33,918 bases of DNA. Source: Candidatus Adlerbacteria bacterium (GTDB lineage Bacteria; Patescibacteriota; Minisyncoccia; Phycocordibacterales; SBAW01). The notes under the pieces were generated by a model, which was given only the letters and a program-made list of their open reading frames with translations, had not been told where the DNA came from and made no database searches. Within the stretch, counting starts at the first letter, position 1; the number at the start of each line of letters is the position of its first letter. A program made the translations under genes and the position numbers. Below, piece by piece: positions 16,610 to 24,158 of the stretch. The stretch covers positions 1 through 33,918 of the forward strand of contig CAIRHB010000016.1 of assembly GCA_903878285.1 (NCBI GenBank), read 5' to 3'.

Positions 16610-18022
16610 ATGACTGAAAGAAATCCCGACACACTGATGGAAAAGATTGTCTCGCTGTGCAAGCGGCGCGGCTTTGTCTACCAAGGGTCAGAAATTTATG
16701 GCGGGCTCGCGGGTATTTACGACTTTGGCCCGCGCGGTGTCGAACTTTTACATAATCTAAAAGCGGCATGGTGGCGCGCCAACGTATACGACAAAGAAAA
16801 TTACTACGGACTCGACTCGGGCATGTTTAAAAATCCGCGGGTGTGGGAGGCGAGCGGGCACACGAGCGGCTTCTCCGACCCTCTTGCCGAGTGTCGCAAG
16901 TGTAATACGCGTGTCCGTGTCGACAAAGAGCTCGCAAAGGTTGGCGTTGTCGCTGACGAAAAAATGTCCGAGAAAGAACTCAATGATCTTTTCGATGCAC
17001 ATCGCGGCGAGATCACCTGTCCGCAGTGTGGCAAGAAGGACTTTACTGCCGTGCGCGCATTTAATCTGTTGGTCAAAACAAATCTCGGCGATTTTACCTC
17101 AACGGGGAGCGAGCCGGTGTACCTGCCGGGCGAGGCGTGCCAAGGTATTTACCTCAACTTTAAAAATATTCTCGATACGCTGCAGCCAAAGCTCCCGTTT
17201 GGCGTGGTGCAAATTGGCAAAGCGTTTCGCAACGAAATTTCGCCACGCAACTTTCTCTTTCGCTTGCGTGAGTTTGAGCAGGCCGATACACAACTCTTCA
17301 TCAAGCCACACCAAAACAAAGATGCGTATGAGCAGATCAAACAAGACCGATGGAATTGGTATCTTGCAATCGGCATCCGCGAGGAAAATTTGCGCTGGAA
17401 GCAGCACGAGAATCTTGTCTTTTATGCAAAGGATGCGTGGGATATCGAGTACAACTTCCCAGCGCTCGGCTTTGACGAGTTGGAGGGGATTCATGACCGT
17501 ACCGATTACGACCTCACTCAGCACCAGCAGTTTTCGGGTATCGACCTGCGCTACACCGACCCCGAAACAGGCGAGAAGTTTGTGCCCTGGATACTCGAGA
17601 CGTCGGTGGGGTTGAGCCGTATGTCCTTGGCGGTGCTCGCGGATGCCTACACCGAGGATGACCTCGGTGGTGAGACACGCGTGTTCCTCAAATTTAAACC
17701 ATCAATTGCGCCCGTCAAAGCGGCGGTGTTTCCACTGCTCAAGAATAAGCCAGAATTGGTCGCGAAAGCTCGCGAGGTGTACCAGATGCTCAAGAAAGAA
17801 ATCCCACAAATTGTCTGGGACGACAACGGCAACATCGGCAAGCGCTACCGAAGGCAGGACGAAATCGGCACGCCGTTTTGCATCACTATCGACTTTGACA
17901 CGCTCGGCGAGACTCCCGAGATGCAGGACACCGTCACACTGCGCGACCGCGACACCGGCGAGCAGCAGCGCGTGAAAATTGACGAGCTTGTGGAGCTGTT
18001 GACTAAAGCTATCAAAGTTTAG
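16610..18022 (+). CDS. glyS: Glycyl-tRNA synthetase (homodimeric type)
   Basis: A class II synthetase of the alpha2 type, charging tRNA-Gly. The 470-residue protein begins with EKIVSLCKRRGFVYQGSEIYGGLAGIYDFGPRG, the motif-1 region. A zinc-ribbon-like insertion has CRKC and CPQC pairs. Motif 2 is FRNEISPRNFLFRLREFEQ (Arg207), and motif 3 is ETSVGLSRMSLAVLADAY. The C-terminal domain (PVKAAVFPLLKNKPELVAKAR...) binds the anticodon. Length is typical of the bacterial homodimeric form. It shares the strand with the genes around it, but the 36-bp gap upstream shows no clear -10 box. Confidence 0.95.
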   Translation: MTERNPDTLMEKIVSLCKRRGFVYQGSEIYGGLAGIYDFGPRGVELLHNLKAAWWRANVYDKENYYGLDSGMFKNPRVWEASGHTSGFSDPLAECRKCNTRVRVDKELAKVGVVADEKMSEKELNDLFDAHRGEITCPQCGKKDFTAVRAFNLLVKTNLGDFTSTGSEPVYLPGEACQGIYLNFKNILDTLQPKLPFGVVQIGKAFRNEISPRNFLFRLREFEQADTQLFIKPHQNKDAYEQIKQDRWNWYLAIGIREENLRWKQHENLVFYAKDAWDIEYNFPALGFDELEGIHDRTDYDLTQHQQFSGIDLRYTDPETGEKFVPWILETSVGLSRMSLAVLADAYTEDDLGGETRVFLKFKPSIAPVKAAVFPLLKNKPELVAKAREVYQMLKKEIPQIVWDDNGNIGKRYRRQDEIGTPFCITIDFDTLGETPEMQDTVTLRDRDTGEQQRVKIDELVELLTKAIKV

Positions 18023-18079
18023 TACAACGTAGGCAGTCAAACTCGAGATGGCTCGGGTTCGAATCGACATGAGGATAAT

Positions 18080-18298
18080 ATGTTCGAGCAAAGGTATCCG
18101 GAGTGCGAAGGGTATGTATTGAATGGAAGGGTGGTGACAGAGCCAACATTGAATCCCGCAGGCGAATTGATCCGGGTTGTTACCGCAGGGAACGGTGCTT
18201 TTGGGTGTGGTTCTCTGTACGAATACTTCGACAAGAATGATGGCCGATGGAGGAGAATCCCAGAATCCGATATTTACCATAGTTCGTCGGGTATGTGA
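18080..18298 (+). CDS. Small hypothetical protein, 72 aa
   Basis: No family recognised. The start ATG 18080 is preceded by GAGG (18070-18073) at good spacing, unusual here because many neighbours lack a Shine-Dalgarno site. The product looks beta-rich (GYVLNGRVVTEPTLNPAGEL; GCGSLYEYFDKNDGRWRR) with a polar C-terminus and no membrane segment. Composition is more AT-rich than glyS and the transporter. It fills most of the gap between them. It could be an acquired gene or a chance ORF. Confidence 0.4.
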   Translation: MFEQRYPECEGYVLNGRVVTEPTLNPAGELIRVVTAGNGAFGCGSLYEYFDKNDGRWRRIPESDIYHSSSGM

Positions 18299-18364
18299 TC
18301 TTGTCTCCGTGCCCATCGCCCGCACCTTTTCCAGATTGGAGGGGTGCGGGCTGGCTGTTTGTGC

Positions 18365-18381
18365 TATCATTCAAATATATG
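18365..18381 (+). promoter_or_regulatory. -10 box close to the AI-2E transporter start
   Basis: TATCAT at 18365-18370 lies eight bases before ATG 18379, giving at most a two-base leader. Confidence 0.45.
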
Positions 18382-19461
18382 CACGAGCGTAATGATACGA
18401 GCCACAGCAACGACAAGGGTGCCGTCAGTATCCATATCACCTCGGGGAGTATTGTGAAGACCCTGCTCTTTTTGGTGCTGTTTGGCTTGCTGTGGTATCT
18501 GCGCGACTACGTGCTCATGCTGCTCTCCGCAGTGGTCATCGCCTCGGCGATTGAGCCCGGTGTTGCCGCGCTCGTGCGGCGCCGGTTTTCGCGTCTTCTT
18601 GCGGTAATTACGATATACGTTGGGGTGGTGGCGGGGTTTGTCAGTGTGCTTATATTTTTTGTGCCACCGATACTCAACGATGCGGCAAACTTTCTACAGC
18701 AGCTGCCCGCGGCGCTCTCGACGGTCAATGTTGCCGACTGGACGCATGGCGTGTTGCCGAGCTCGGTGGGCAGCACGCTCAACTCGGCGGCAGTGCTGCG
18801 CGAGCTGTCGACTACAATTGGCAACTCGACCGGCGGTGTGTTTACAACAGTGTCCGCGTTCTTTGGCGGTCTAACATCATTCGTGCTCATCGTCGTCTTT
18901 TCATTCTATCTCTCCGTGCAGGAGACCGGCGTTGATGACTTTTTGCGTATCGTTACTCCGGCGAAAAATCAGGCATACGTGCTCGGGCTGTGGAAGCGCT
19001 CGCAGTATAAAATCGGCAAGTGGATGCAGGGGCAATTAATCCTCGGCTTCTTGGTGGGCATTCTACTGTACTTGGGGCTGCTTATTCTTGGTGTCCCGCA
19101 CGCGCTCCTGCTTGCGGTCTTGGCAGGAGTGTTTGAGTTGATTCCCGTCTTCGGGCAGATTCTCGCGATGATCCCCGCTGTTGCTGTCGGCTTTATCGCC
19201 GGAGGTGTCACCGAAGCGCTGCTCATCACGGGGTTGTATGTCATCGTGCAGCAGTTTGAAGCGCATCTCATTTACCCGCTCGTGGTCAAGAAGATCGTTG
19301 GCGTGCCACCACTTCTCGTTATCCTCGCACTCTTGGTCGGCTTTAAGTTGGTGGGATTCCTTGGTGTGTTGCTGTCTGTGCCGATCGCTGGCGCGATACA
19401 GGAGTTCGTCGGCGATATCGACAGAAAGAACCGTCTTGCGCTCAAAGGCAGTGCGGAGTAG
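18379..19461 (+). CDS. AI-2E family transporter (PerM/TqsA-like)
   Basis: The 360-residue polytopic membrane protein has the AI-2E transporter layout. Two N-terminal helices (TLLFLVLFGLLWYLRDYVLMLLSAVVIASAIEP) are followed by a third (LLAVITIYVGVVAGFVSVLIFFVPPI). A less hydrophobic stretch of about 90 residues comes next, then LTSFVLIVVFSFYLSVQE. The conserved C-terminal block includes GVPHALLLAVLAGVFELIPVFGQI and GGVTEALLITGLYVIVQQFEAHLIYPLVV. Family members export signals or small ions; the substrate cannot be assigned. I chose ATG 18379 because TATCAT lies just upstream and the earlier extension (18295) has no family match. Only nine bases separate it from metG. Confidence 0.88.
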   Translation: MHERNDTSHSNDKGAVSIHITSGSIVKTLLFLVLFGLLWYLRDYVLMLLSAVVIASAIEPGVAALVRRRFSRLLAVITIYVGVVAGFVSVLIFFVPPILNDAANFLQQLPAALSTVNVADWTHGVLPSSVGSTLNSAAVLRELSTTIGNSTGGVFTTVSAFFGGLTSFVLIVVFSFYLSVQETGVDDFLRIVTPAKNQAYVLGLWKRSQYKIGKWMQGQLILGFLVGILLYLGLLILGVPHALLLAVLAGVFELIPVFGQILAMIPAVAVGFIAGGVTEALLITGLYVIVQQFEAHLIYPLVVKKIVGVPPLLVILALLVGFKLVGFLGVLLSVPIAGAIQEFVGDIDRKNRLALKGSAE

Positions 19462-19470
19462 GGTTGCAGT

Positions 19471-21000
19471 ATGGAACAGAAACCTCTCTATATCACCACA
19501 ACGCTCCCATATGTGAACGCTGACCCGCATATCGGCTTCGCACTTGAGGCAGTGCAGGCGGATATCATCGCGCGCTATCATCGCCTCGCGGGGAGGGAAG
19601 TGTTTTTTAATACTGGCACCGATGAACATGGACAAAAGATTTTCCAAAAGGCAGCCGAGGCAGGGCAGGATGTGCAAGCATATGTCGACCACTTCGCTGC
19701 GCAGTTTCGCAAGTTGAAAGAGGGACTCAATCTATCCAACGATGTGTTTATCCGCACCACCGACCCCGCGCACATTGCAGCAGCGCAGGAGTTGTGGCAG
19801 CGATGTGTGCAAAATGTTGACGCCGAAGGTCGCCCTGATATTTACAAAAAAAAGTACAAAGGTTTGTACTGTGTCGGCGATGAGATGTTTCTCAAAGAGA
19901 CTGATCTGGTTGATGGTAAGTGTCCGAACCATCCAAACATGCAGCCAGTCGAGATTGAGGAGGAAAATTATTTCTTCCGCTTGAGTCGCTATCAAAGTTA
20001 TTTGCACGACTATCTTTCGAACTCGTCGGTCATTCTGCCCGAGTGGCGTCGCGAGGAGGCACTGAAGTTTGTCGACGGCGGGTTGGAGGATTTTAGCATC
20101 TCGCGTGAGACCGCGCGCATGAGTTGGGGCATCCCTGTGCCCGGCGACACAACACAGGTGATGTATGTTTGGTTTGATGCGCTCACCAACTACATCTCGA
20201 CCTTAGGTTGGCCCCACTCCGCCGAGGCTTCGCAGGACAAGCCCGACTCGACTGATTTGTTTGAAAAGTTTTGGAACAATGGCGAGGTGGTGCAGATGGC
20301 GGGCAAAGATCAAGTGCGCTTTCAGTCCATCATGTGGCAGGCGATGCTTAAATCGGGCGGCATCAAAGCGACCGACACAGTGGTCTACCATGGTTTTATT
20401 ACCTCGGGCGGGCAGAAGATGTCCAAGTCGCTCGGCAATGTGATCGAGCCACTCGCGATTGCTCGCGAATATGGTGTCGACGCGCTGCGCTACTTCCTTG
20501 CACGTCATATCCATCCATTCGAAGATTCCGACTTCACGATGGAGCGGTTTAAGGAGCTATATAACGCTAATCTTGCAAACGGATTGGGGAATCTTGTTCG
20601 CAGAGTTATTACTTTGGCTAGGAATAATGGTGTTGAGTTGGAAAAAGATGAGAGGGACAGTTTTGACGAGATAGTCAGAGGTAACGACCAGATATACCAG
20701 GCTTTCATTAGAAACTTAGAAAGCTACAAGATTAGCGATGCCCTCGATATGATTTTTGGTCGTGATGTGCCTCACACCGCAATCGGCTGGATGGACAATT
20801 CAATTACCCAAAATAAGCCGTTCGAGCTGGTAAAGACTGATCTAAAAGCTGGACAGGAGGCAATCTGGTGGCTCATGAAAGATTTGTGGAGCGTAGCAAC
20901 TCTACTTGAGCCTATTATGCCAGATGCTTCGATAAAGATTCGCGAGGCAATAGTCGAGAATAAAACAGATATCCCAATGTTGTTCCCGCGGAAAGAATAA
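19471..21000 (+). CDS. metG: Methionyl-tRNA synthetase
   Basis: A class I synthetase for tRNA-Met. The 509-residue protein has TTTLPYVNADPHIGF (HIGH form, 20-23), FFNTGTDEHGQKI, KMSKS starting at Lys316 (GGQKMSKSLGNVI), and a helical anticodon-binding C-terminus. The zinc-knuckle region keeps only scattered cysteines (YCVGDEMF...KCPNHPN), as in the type with a reduced knuckle. Up to about 20530 the gene is GC-rich; from about 20550 to 20980 it becomes AT-rich, with AGA/AGG arginine codons. The stop overlaps the tatD start by one base (TAATG). Confidence 0.95.
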   Translation: MEQKPLYITTTLPYVNADPHIGFALEAVQADIIARYHRLAGREVFFNTGTDEHGQKIFQKAAEAGQDVQAYVDHFAAQFRKLKEGLNLSNDVFIRTTDPAHIAAAQELWQRCVQNVDAEGRPDIYKKKYKGLYCVGDEMFLKETDLVDGKCPNHPNMQPVEIEEENYFFRLSRYQSYLHDYLSNSSVILPEWRREEALKFVDGGLEDFSISRETARMSWGIPVPGDTTQVMYVWFDALTNYISTLGWPHSAEASQDKPDSTDLFEKFWNNGEVVQMAGKDQVRFQSIMWQAMLKSGGIKATDTVVYHGFITSGGQKMSKSLGNVIEPLAIAREYGVDALRYFLARHIHPFEDSDFTMERFKELYNANLANGLGNLVRRVITLARNNGVELEKDERDSFDEIVRGNDQIYQAFIRNLESYKISDALDMIFGRDVPHTAIGWMDNSITQNKPFELVKTDLKAGQEAIWWLMKDLWSVATLLEPIMPDASIKIREAIVENKTDIPMLFPRKE

Positions 21001-21914
21001 TGCGCTATTTCGACGCACATATGCACGTACAGTTTGTTGCCTTTGACGAGGATAGGGAGGCGGTGTTTGCGCGTGCACGCGAGGCGGGTGTGGGGATGAA
21101 CATGGTCGGCACACAGCAAGACACGTCGCGCGCGGCGGTCGAGATGGCACACCTGCTCGACGCCGATGGACAAGAGTATGCGGATGTATACGCGACGGTC
21201 GGCTTGCACCCTGTCCACACAGCGAAGTCGTTTCATGATGAAAAAGAGTTGGGAGAACAGGGCAAAGCATTTACCTCGCGCGGCGAGCAGTTCGACTTTG
21301 ATGTGTATAAAAAACTCGCCGAAGACCCAAAAGTAATCGCGATAGGCGAGTGCGGGCTCGACTACTATCGACTCGAGGAGGATACGAAAAAAGTTCAGAC
21401 TGAAGCGTTTTTGGCACAGATCGAGCTAGCAAACACGCTCAAAAAGCCGCTAATGCTGCATATTCGCAATGGTGCAAAGTCTGCTGGTGTTGCCGATACG
21501 CTTGCCCGGCATCACGACGGGGTTGCTCAGCACGATGGTGGGAGTGACGCCTACCTCGATGCGCTCGCGCTGGTGAAGCAGCATGCGCAGGTGCAGGGCG
21601 ACGTGCACTTTTTTGCGGGTTCGTGGGACATCGCGAGGCAGTTTCTCGACCTTGGCTTTTATTTGTCCTTTACGGGCGTGGTCACCTTTACGCACGACTA
21701 CGACGAGGTGGTGCGCAATACTCCGCTCGACCGGCTATTGTCCGAGACCGACGCTCCCTACGTGACGCCTGTCCCGCACCGCGGCCGCAAGAACGAGCCC
21801 GCCTACATCCCCGACATCGTCCGCGCGCTCGCCCGCATCAAACAGGTCGACGAAGAGGTGCTGCGCGAGCAGTTGCTGAAGAATACACAGGCATTTTTTG
21901 GTATTTCGGTATAA
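21000..21914 (+). CDS. tatD: TatD family metal-dependent hydrolase/DNase
   Basis: The 304-residue TIM-barrel hydrolase has FDAHMHV near the N-terminus, giving the HxH metal ligands (His7, His9). VYATVGLHPVH, IAIGECGLDYYR (metal-binding Glu), KPLMLHIRN and LLSETDAPYVTPVPHRGRKNEPAYI (terminal Asp motif) follow. TatD enzymes act as 3'-5' exonucleases or related hydrolases in DNA repair and turnover. The middle (about 165-190) contains an insertion with DGVAQHDGGSDAYLDALALVK. It is translationally coupled to metG through a one-base overlap; the metG-tatD neighbourhood is widely conserved in bacteria. Confidence 0.9.
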   Translation: MRYFDAHMHVQFVAFDEDREAVFARAREAGVGMNMVGTQQDTSRAAVEMAHLLDADGQEYADVYATVGLHPVHTAKSFHDEKELGEQGKAFTSRGEQFDFDVYKKLAEDPKVIAIGECGLDYYRLEEDTKKVQTEAFLAQIELANTLKKPLMLHIRNGAKSAGVADTLARHHDGVAQHDGGSDAYLDALALVKQHAQVQGDVHFFAGSWDIARQFLDLGFYLSFTGVVTFTHDYDEVVRNTPLDRLLSETDAPYVTPVPHRGRKNEPAYIPDIVRALARIKQVDEEVLREQLLKNTQAFFGISV

Positions 21915-21926
21915 CGAGGGCGCAGG

Positions 21927-21963
21927 TTGCAGAAACCAATAGTTCTGGTACAGTGTCGCCATG
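21927..21963 (+). promoter_or_regulatory. Leaderless promoter for the rpsF-ssb-rpsR operon
   Basis: TTGCAG (21927-21932), a 16-bp spacer and TACAGT (21949-21954) form a recognisable -35/-10 pair. Six bases then lead to ATG 21961. This is the best complete example of the TANNNT-N6-ATG arrangement in the window. Confidence 0.65.
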
Positions 21964-22470
21964 GCTACAAAAAAGTCGCATCCTGCTGACGCAGGGTTAT
22001 CCCAAGCGGCTGGCGAGCGAGCCATTTACGAGGTCGGTTTCCACATTGTCCCCACGGTCGGTGAGGACGGCGTGGCGGCAGTCGTAGAGTTCGTTCGCTC
22101 TTTGCTTGGGACTGCAGAAATTATCAATGAGCAGTTCCCGCAGAAAATGACGCTCGCCTACACGGTCGAGCGCTCCGACGCTGGTCGTCGCGAGAAGTAC
22201 ACCGAGGCATTTTTTGGTCACATCAAGTTTGCGCTCGAGCGCGAGGCACTCCCTGCGCTCTCGGCAGCATTAACCGCAAAGAAGGAAGTCTTGCGCTTTC
22301 TCATCATCGAGACCACGCGCGAGGATATCACCGCGGCTCCGCGCCGCGCCGTGTTCTCGTCCGACCGCCTTGAGGGCGAGGTGATCAAGAAGCCGGTCGT
22401 CGAGGAGGCAGCGAAGGTCGCGGTGTCCGACGAGGACTTGGACAAGTCGATCGACGCGCTGGTCGCCTAA
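21961..22470 (+). CDS. rpsF: 30S ribosomal protein S6
   Basis: A small-subunit protein that pairs with S18. The 169-residue product has the S6 ferredoxin-like core: AIYEVGFHIVPTVGEDGVAAVVEFVRSLL, then QKMTLAYTVERSDAGRREKYTEAFFGHIKFAL and KKEVLRFLIIETT. It is longer than typical S6 (about 95-135 residues), with an N-terminal lead of about 18 residues and a charged, Ala/Glu/Asp-rich C-terminal tail of about 45. Long S6 tails occur in several lineages. It heads the classical rpsF-ssb-rpsR order. No Shine-Dalgarno is needed if the transcript is leaderless. Confidence 0.9.
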   Translation: MATKKSHPADAGLSQAAGERAIYEVGFHIVPTVGEDGVAAVVEFVRSLLGTAEIINEQFPQKMTLAYTVERSDAGRREKYTEAFFGHIKFALEREALPALSAALTAKKEVLRFLIIETTREDITAAPRRAVFSSDRLEGEVIKKPVVEEAAKVAVSDEDLDKSIDALVA

Positions 22471-22554
22471 TGTAGATTCAGCAGCACTCTTCGTGCCCCG
22501 TGCAAACAGTAGTACTATAGAAGGGCGATTCTATACCAACTAATAACGAACGAT

Positions 22555-23043
22555 ATGTACATCAACAAAGCGATGGTGTTTGGCAACTTGACCCGCGACC
22601 CCGAGATGCGCGCGCTGCCCTCGGGCGGGAGCGTCACGTCGTTTAGCATCGCGACCAACCGCACGTTTAAAAAGGCGGATGGCAGCAAGCAGGAGGATGT
22701 GCAGTTCCACAACATTGTCGTCTTTGGCAAACAGGCCGAGACCTGCGCGCAGTACCTTAAAAAAGGTTCAAGCGCCTATGTCGAAGGTCGCTTGCAGACG
22801 AGGAGCTGGGACAGCGAGAAGGGCAAGCAGTACCGCACCGAGATCCTCGCCGAGACAGTGCAGTTTGGCCCGCGCTCGGCAGGTAGCGGGGCAGGGGCGT
22901 CTGGCGGATCCTACGAGAGTGGCGACGCCGAGCCCGCATCCGTCCCGCCGTTTGGTGGCGCGAGCAGCGGCAGCAAACCCGTGCGCGAAGACGCGATCGA
23001 CTACCCACAGGAGGACATCAATCCTGATGACATTCCGTTCTAG
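22555..23043 (+). CDS. ssb: Single-stranded DNA-binding protein
   Basis: Coats ssDNA during replication, repair and recombination. The 162-residue protein starts MYINKAMVFGNLTRDPEMRALPSG, the usual SSB opening. The OB fold continues through VTSFSIATNRTF...EDVQFHNIVVFGKQAETCAQYLKKGSSAYVEGRLQTRSW. A Gly/Ser-rich linker follows, and the tail ends NPDDIPF, the conserved acidic tip that recruits partners such as RecO. It lies between rpsF and rpsR, as in most bacteria. A TACTAT box at 22513-22518 may give an extra promoter. Confidence 0.95.
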   Translation: MYINKAMVFGNLTRDPEMRALPSGGSVTSFSIATNRTFKKADGSKQEDVQFHNIVVFGKQAETCAQYLKKGSSAYVEGRLQTRSWDSEKGKQYRTEILAETVQFGPRSAGSGAGASGGSYESGDAEPASVPPFGGASSGSKPVREDAIDYPQEDINPDDIPF

Positions 23044-23114
23044 TGTGTGTTTCCAATCCTATACTCAATCGATCCAGTAGTTAGTACTCATTAGAAATTA
23101 GAATAAGTATTCGT

Positions 23115-23315
23115 ATGGCAACAAAAGATACCTACGTCGCGCAGTTTAAGGCGCTCGACTACAAAGATGTCGAGGTGCTGCGCAAGTTCATCAACCCGCA
23201 CGGCAAGATTATGTCGCGCCGCCGCACCGGCCTCTCGGCGCCCAACCAGCGCGCGCTCGCCGAGGCAGTCAAACGTGCCCGCTTTATGGCACTCTTGCCG
23301 TACATCGTCCGATAA
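23115..23315 (+). CDS. rpsR: 30S ribosomal protein S18
   Basis: The 66-residue protein pairs with S6 on the 30S platform. It has the S18 pattern [49 protein letters not shown], including the SRRRTGxxxxxQR RNA-binding stretch. The N-terminus is short and lacks the basic or Cys-containing extension of many S18 proteins. A TATACT box at 23060-23065 could add transcription. Two tandem terminators follow. Confidence 0.96.
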   Translation: MATKDTYVAQFKALDYKDVEVLRKFINPHGKIMSRRRTGLSAPNQRALAEAVKRARFMALLPYIVR

Positions 23316-23318
23316 TAT

Positions 23319-23341
23319 AAAAGGTGTCAGGTACCTTTTTT
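23319..23341 (+). terminator. First terminator after rpsR
   Basis: AAAAGGT (23319-23325) pairs with ACCTTTT (23333-23339) around a seven-base loop, followed by more T. Confidence 0.65.
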
Positions 23342-23379
23342 ACAAAAAGACCTCGGAGCACTCCGCGGTCTTTTTGTGT
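23342..23379. terminator. Second, bidirectional terminator after rpsR
   Basis: ACAAAAAGACC and CGGAG (23342-23358) pair with CTCCG and GGTCTTTTTGT (23361-23377), with single mismatched T and C between the two stem blocks. A-run and T-run on the two sides let it act in both directions. Confidence 0.85.
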
Positions 23380-23406
23380 TTGCGTGGCACACTATGTGCG
23401 TTGTGC

Positions 23407-23421
23407 TATACTTTCTGCATG
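23407..23421 (+). promoter_or_regulatory. Leaderless promoter -10 for the 63-aa protein
   Basis: TATACT at 23407-23412 is followed by six bases and ATG 23419. Confidence 0.55.
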
Positions 23422-23610
23422 AGTATCGCTGATACAAAAACGTCGGTAGGGGGTGGGCTGGTTGGGTCGGTGCGGCGCTTTGGGCAAAACGGCGTCTTAT
23501 ACGAGGTGTTGCGTGAGGTCGACAAGGACTCGGTGCTTATCCATGTGCTCGATACAAAAGAGGAGACTGCGTATCCGATCCGCGACGCGCTCCAAGACCC
23601 TAACGAATAG
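23419..23610 (+). CDS. Small protein, 63 aa (possibly DUF5397-like)
   Basis: Isolated behind a strong terminator and with its own TATACT-N6-ATG start, so it is likely expressed. The sequence SVRRFGQNGVLYEVLREVD...VLIHVLDTKEETAYPIRDALQDPNE resembles small DUF5397-type proteins (RRFGxxGxxYEVLxxVD...ETxExxYPLxxxLxDPE), recalled rather than searched. No membrane segment and no catalytic motif are visible. A 44-codon ORF follows five bases after its stop; a two-gene module is possible. Confidence 0.6.
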   Translation: MSIADTKTSVGGGLVGSVRRFGQNGVLYEVLREVDKDSVLIHVLDTKEETAYPIRDALQDPNE

Positions 23611-23615
23611 CCCTT

Positions 23616-23750
23616 ATGTTTGCCATCACTTTCGACTTTCAAGCAATCATCGCACTCAAGGCGCTCGATTGGTTTGCGCCGTCTGTTCGTGACATCCGCG
23701 CGTTCCGCATCGAGCAATGGTCTGATTTCACTGCGGTTATCAAGAAGTAA
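23616..23750 (+). CDS. Very small ORF, 44 aa, downstream of the 63-aa gene
   Basis: ATG 23616 to TAA 23750. The product has an aromatic, hydrophobic N-terminus (MFAITFDFQAIIALKALDWF) and a basic end (VIKK). Codon choice looks like that of neighbouring genes (GAC, ATC, CGC). No family recognised and no clear Shine-Dalgarno. It could be translated by coupling to the 63-aa gene, or it could be a chance ORF. Confidence 0.35.
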   Translation: MFAITFDFQAIIALKALDWFAPSVRDIRAFRIEQWSDFTAVIKK

Positions 23751-23790
23751 CGACTCGATTTGCAATAAAAATACTTGTATGAAATGATAG

Positions 23791-24046
23791 TGGTGGGTGA
23801 GGAGTCTGAAAACCTCTACAGCATTTTTGTCCGACCAAGTCGGACACGCCAGTTAATGTGCTGGGTCCTTGAGGTGAGAGGGATTGGATTTTTCGACACC
23901 AGTCCCAGACCACAAAGCTAAGGCATCTGGAAGTGACGGAGTCCTAGGGATTCCTTCCGCCGAAGCTTGGGGCAGTGGCTTGTGTTACCCTGGCAAGTTA
24001 CACAAGCATCAAAATACTGCGGTAGGATTCCTCACCCACTTCGTCT
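23791..24046 (+). ncRNA. Structured RNA of unrecognised family, about 250 nt
   Basis: Between two ORFs lies a region with dense, nested pairing and no coding pattern. A closing helix of 14 pairs joins 23793-23806 to 24026-24039. After a 9-nt bulge it continues as CTAC/GTAG (23816-23819 with 24022-24025), then GCA/TGC and TTTTG/CAAAA. Inside are hairpins at 23829-23845 (7 bp, CAA loop), 23880-23906 (8 bp), 23938-23954 (7 bp, TAG loop) and 23979-24006 (7 bp). Weaker pairs (CCAGA/TCTGG, AAGCT/AGCTT) fit a multibranch core. A TTGCAA and TATGAA pair upstream could be the promoter, and a terminator follows directly. Motifs expected for RNase P RNA, tmRNA, SRP RNA, 6S RNA and the common riboswitches I know were not found. 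Confidence 0.65.
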
Positions 24047-24048
24047 AG

Positions 24049-24080
24049 CCCCTCGCGTCCGCGCTGGGGGTTCTTTTTTT
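24049..24080 (+). terminator. Terminator of the structured RNA
   Basis: CCCC (24049-24052) pairs with GGGG (24066-24069) and CGC with GCG around GTCC; a strong T-run ends at 24080. It lies ten bases after the closing helix of the RNA. Confidence 0.75.
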
Positions 24081-24081
24081 G

Positions 24082-24111
24082 TTGCACACTAATACTGTTG
24101 ACTGATACTAT
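24082..24111 (+). promoter_or_regulatory. Promoter for the 123-aa gene
   Basis: TTGCAC (24082-24087) and TACTAT (24106-24111) are separated by 18 bp. This gives a leader of about 40 nt before ATG 24159. Confidence 0.5.
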
Positions 24112-24158
24112 ATGGACGGACGTCGGCTAGAAATAGAAACCCTGGTGGGAGACACCAA

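Noticed and set aside
18030-18075. GTTCGAATC word resembling a tRNA T-loop
   Set aside because: No D-arm, anticodon stem or acceptor pairing can be built around it.
23791-24046. Structured RNA as RNase P RNA, tmRNA, SRP RNA or 6S RNA
   Set aside because: The GAGGAAAGTCC/ACAGAA core of RNase P, the tRNA-like ends of tmRNA, the GGAAGG loop of SRP RNA and the single bubble of 6S RNA are missing.
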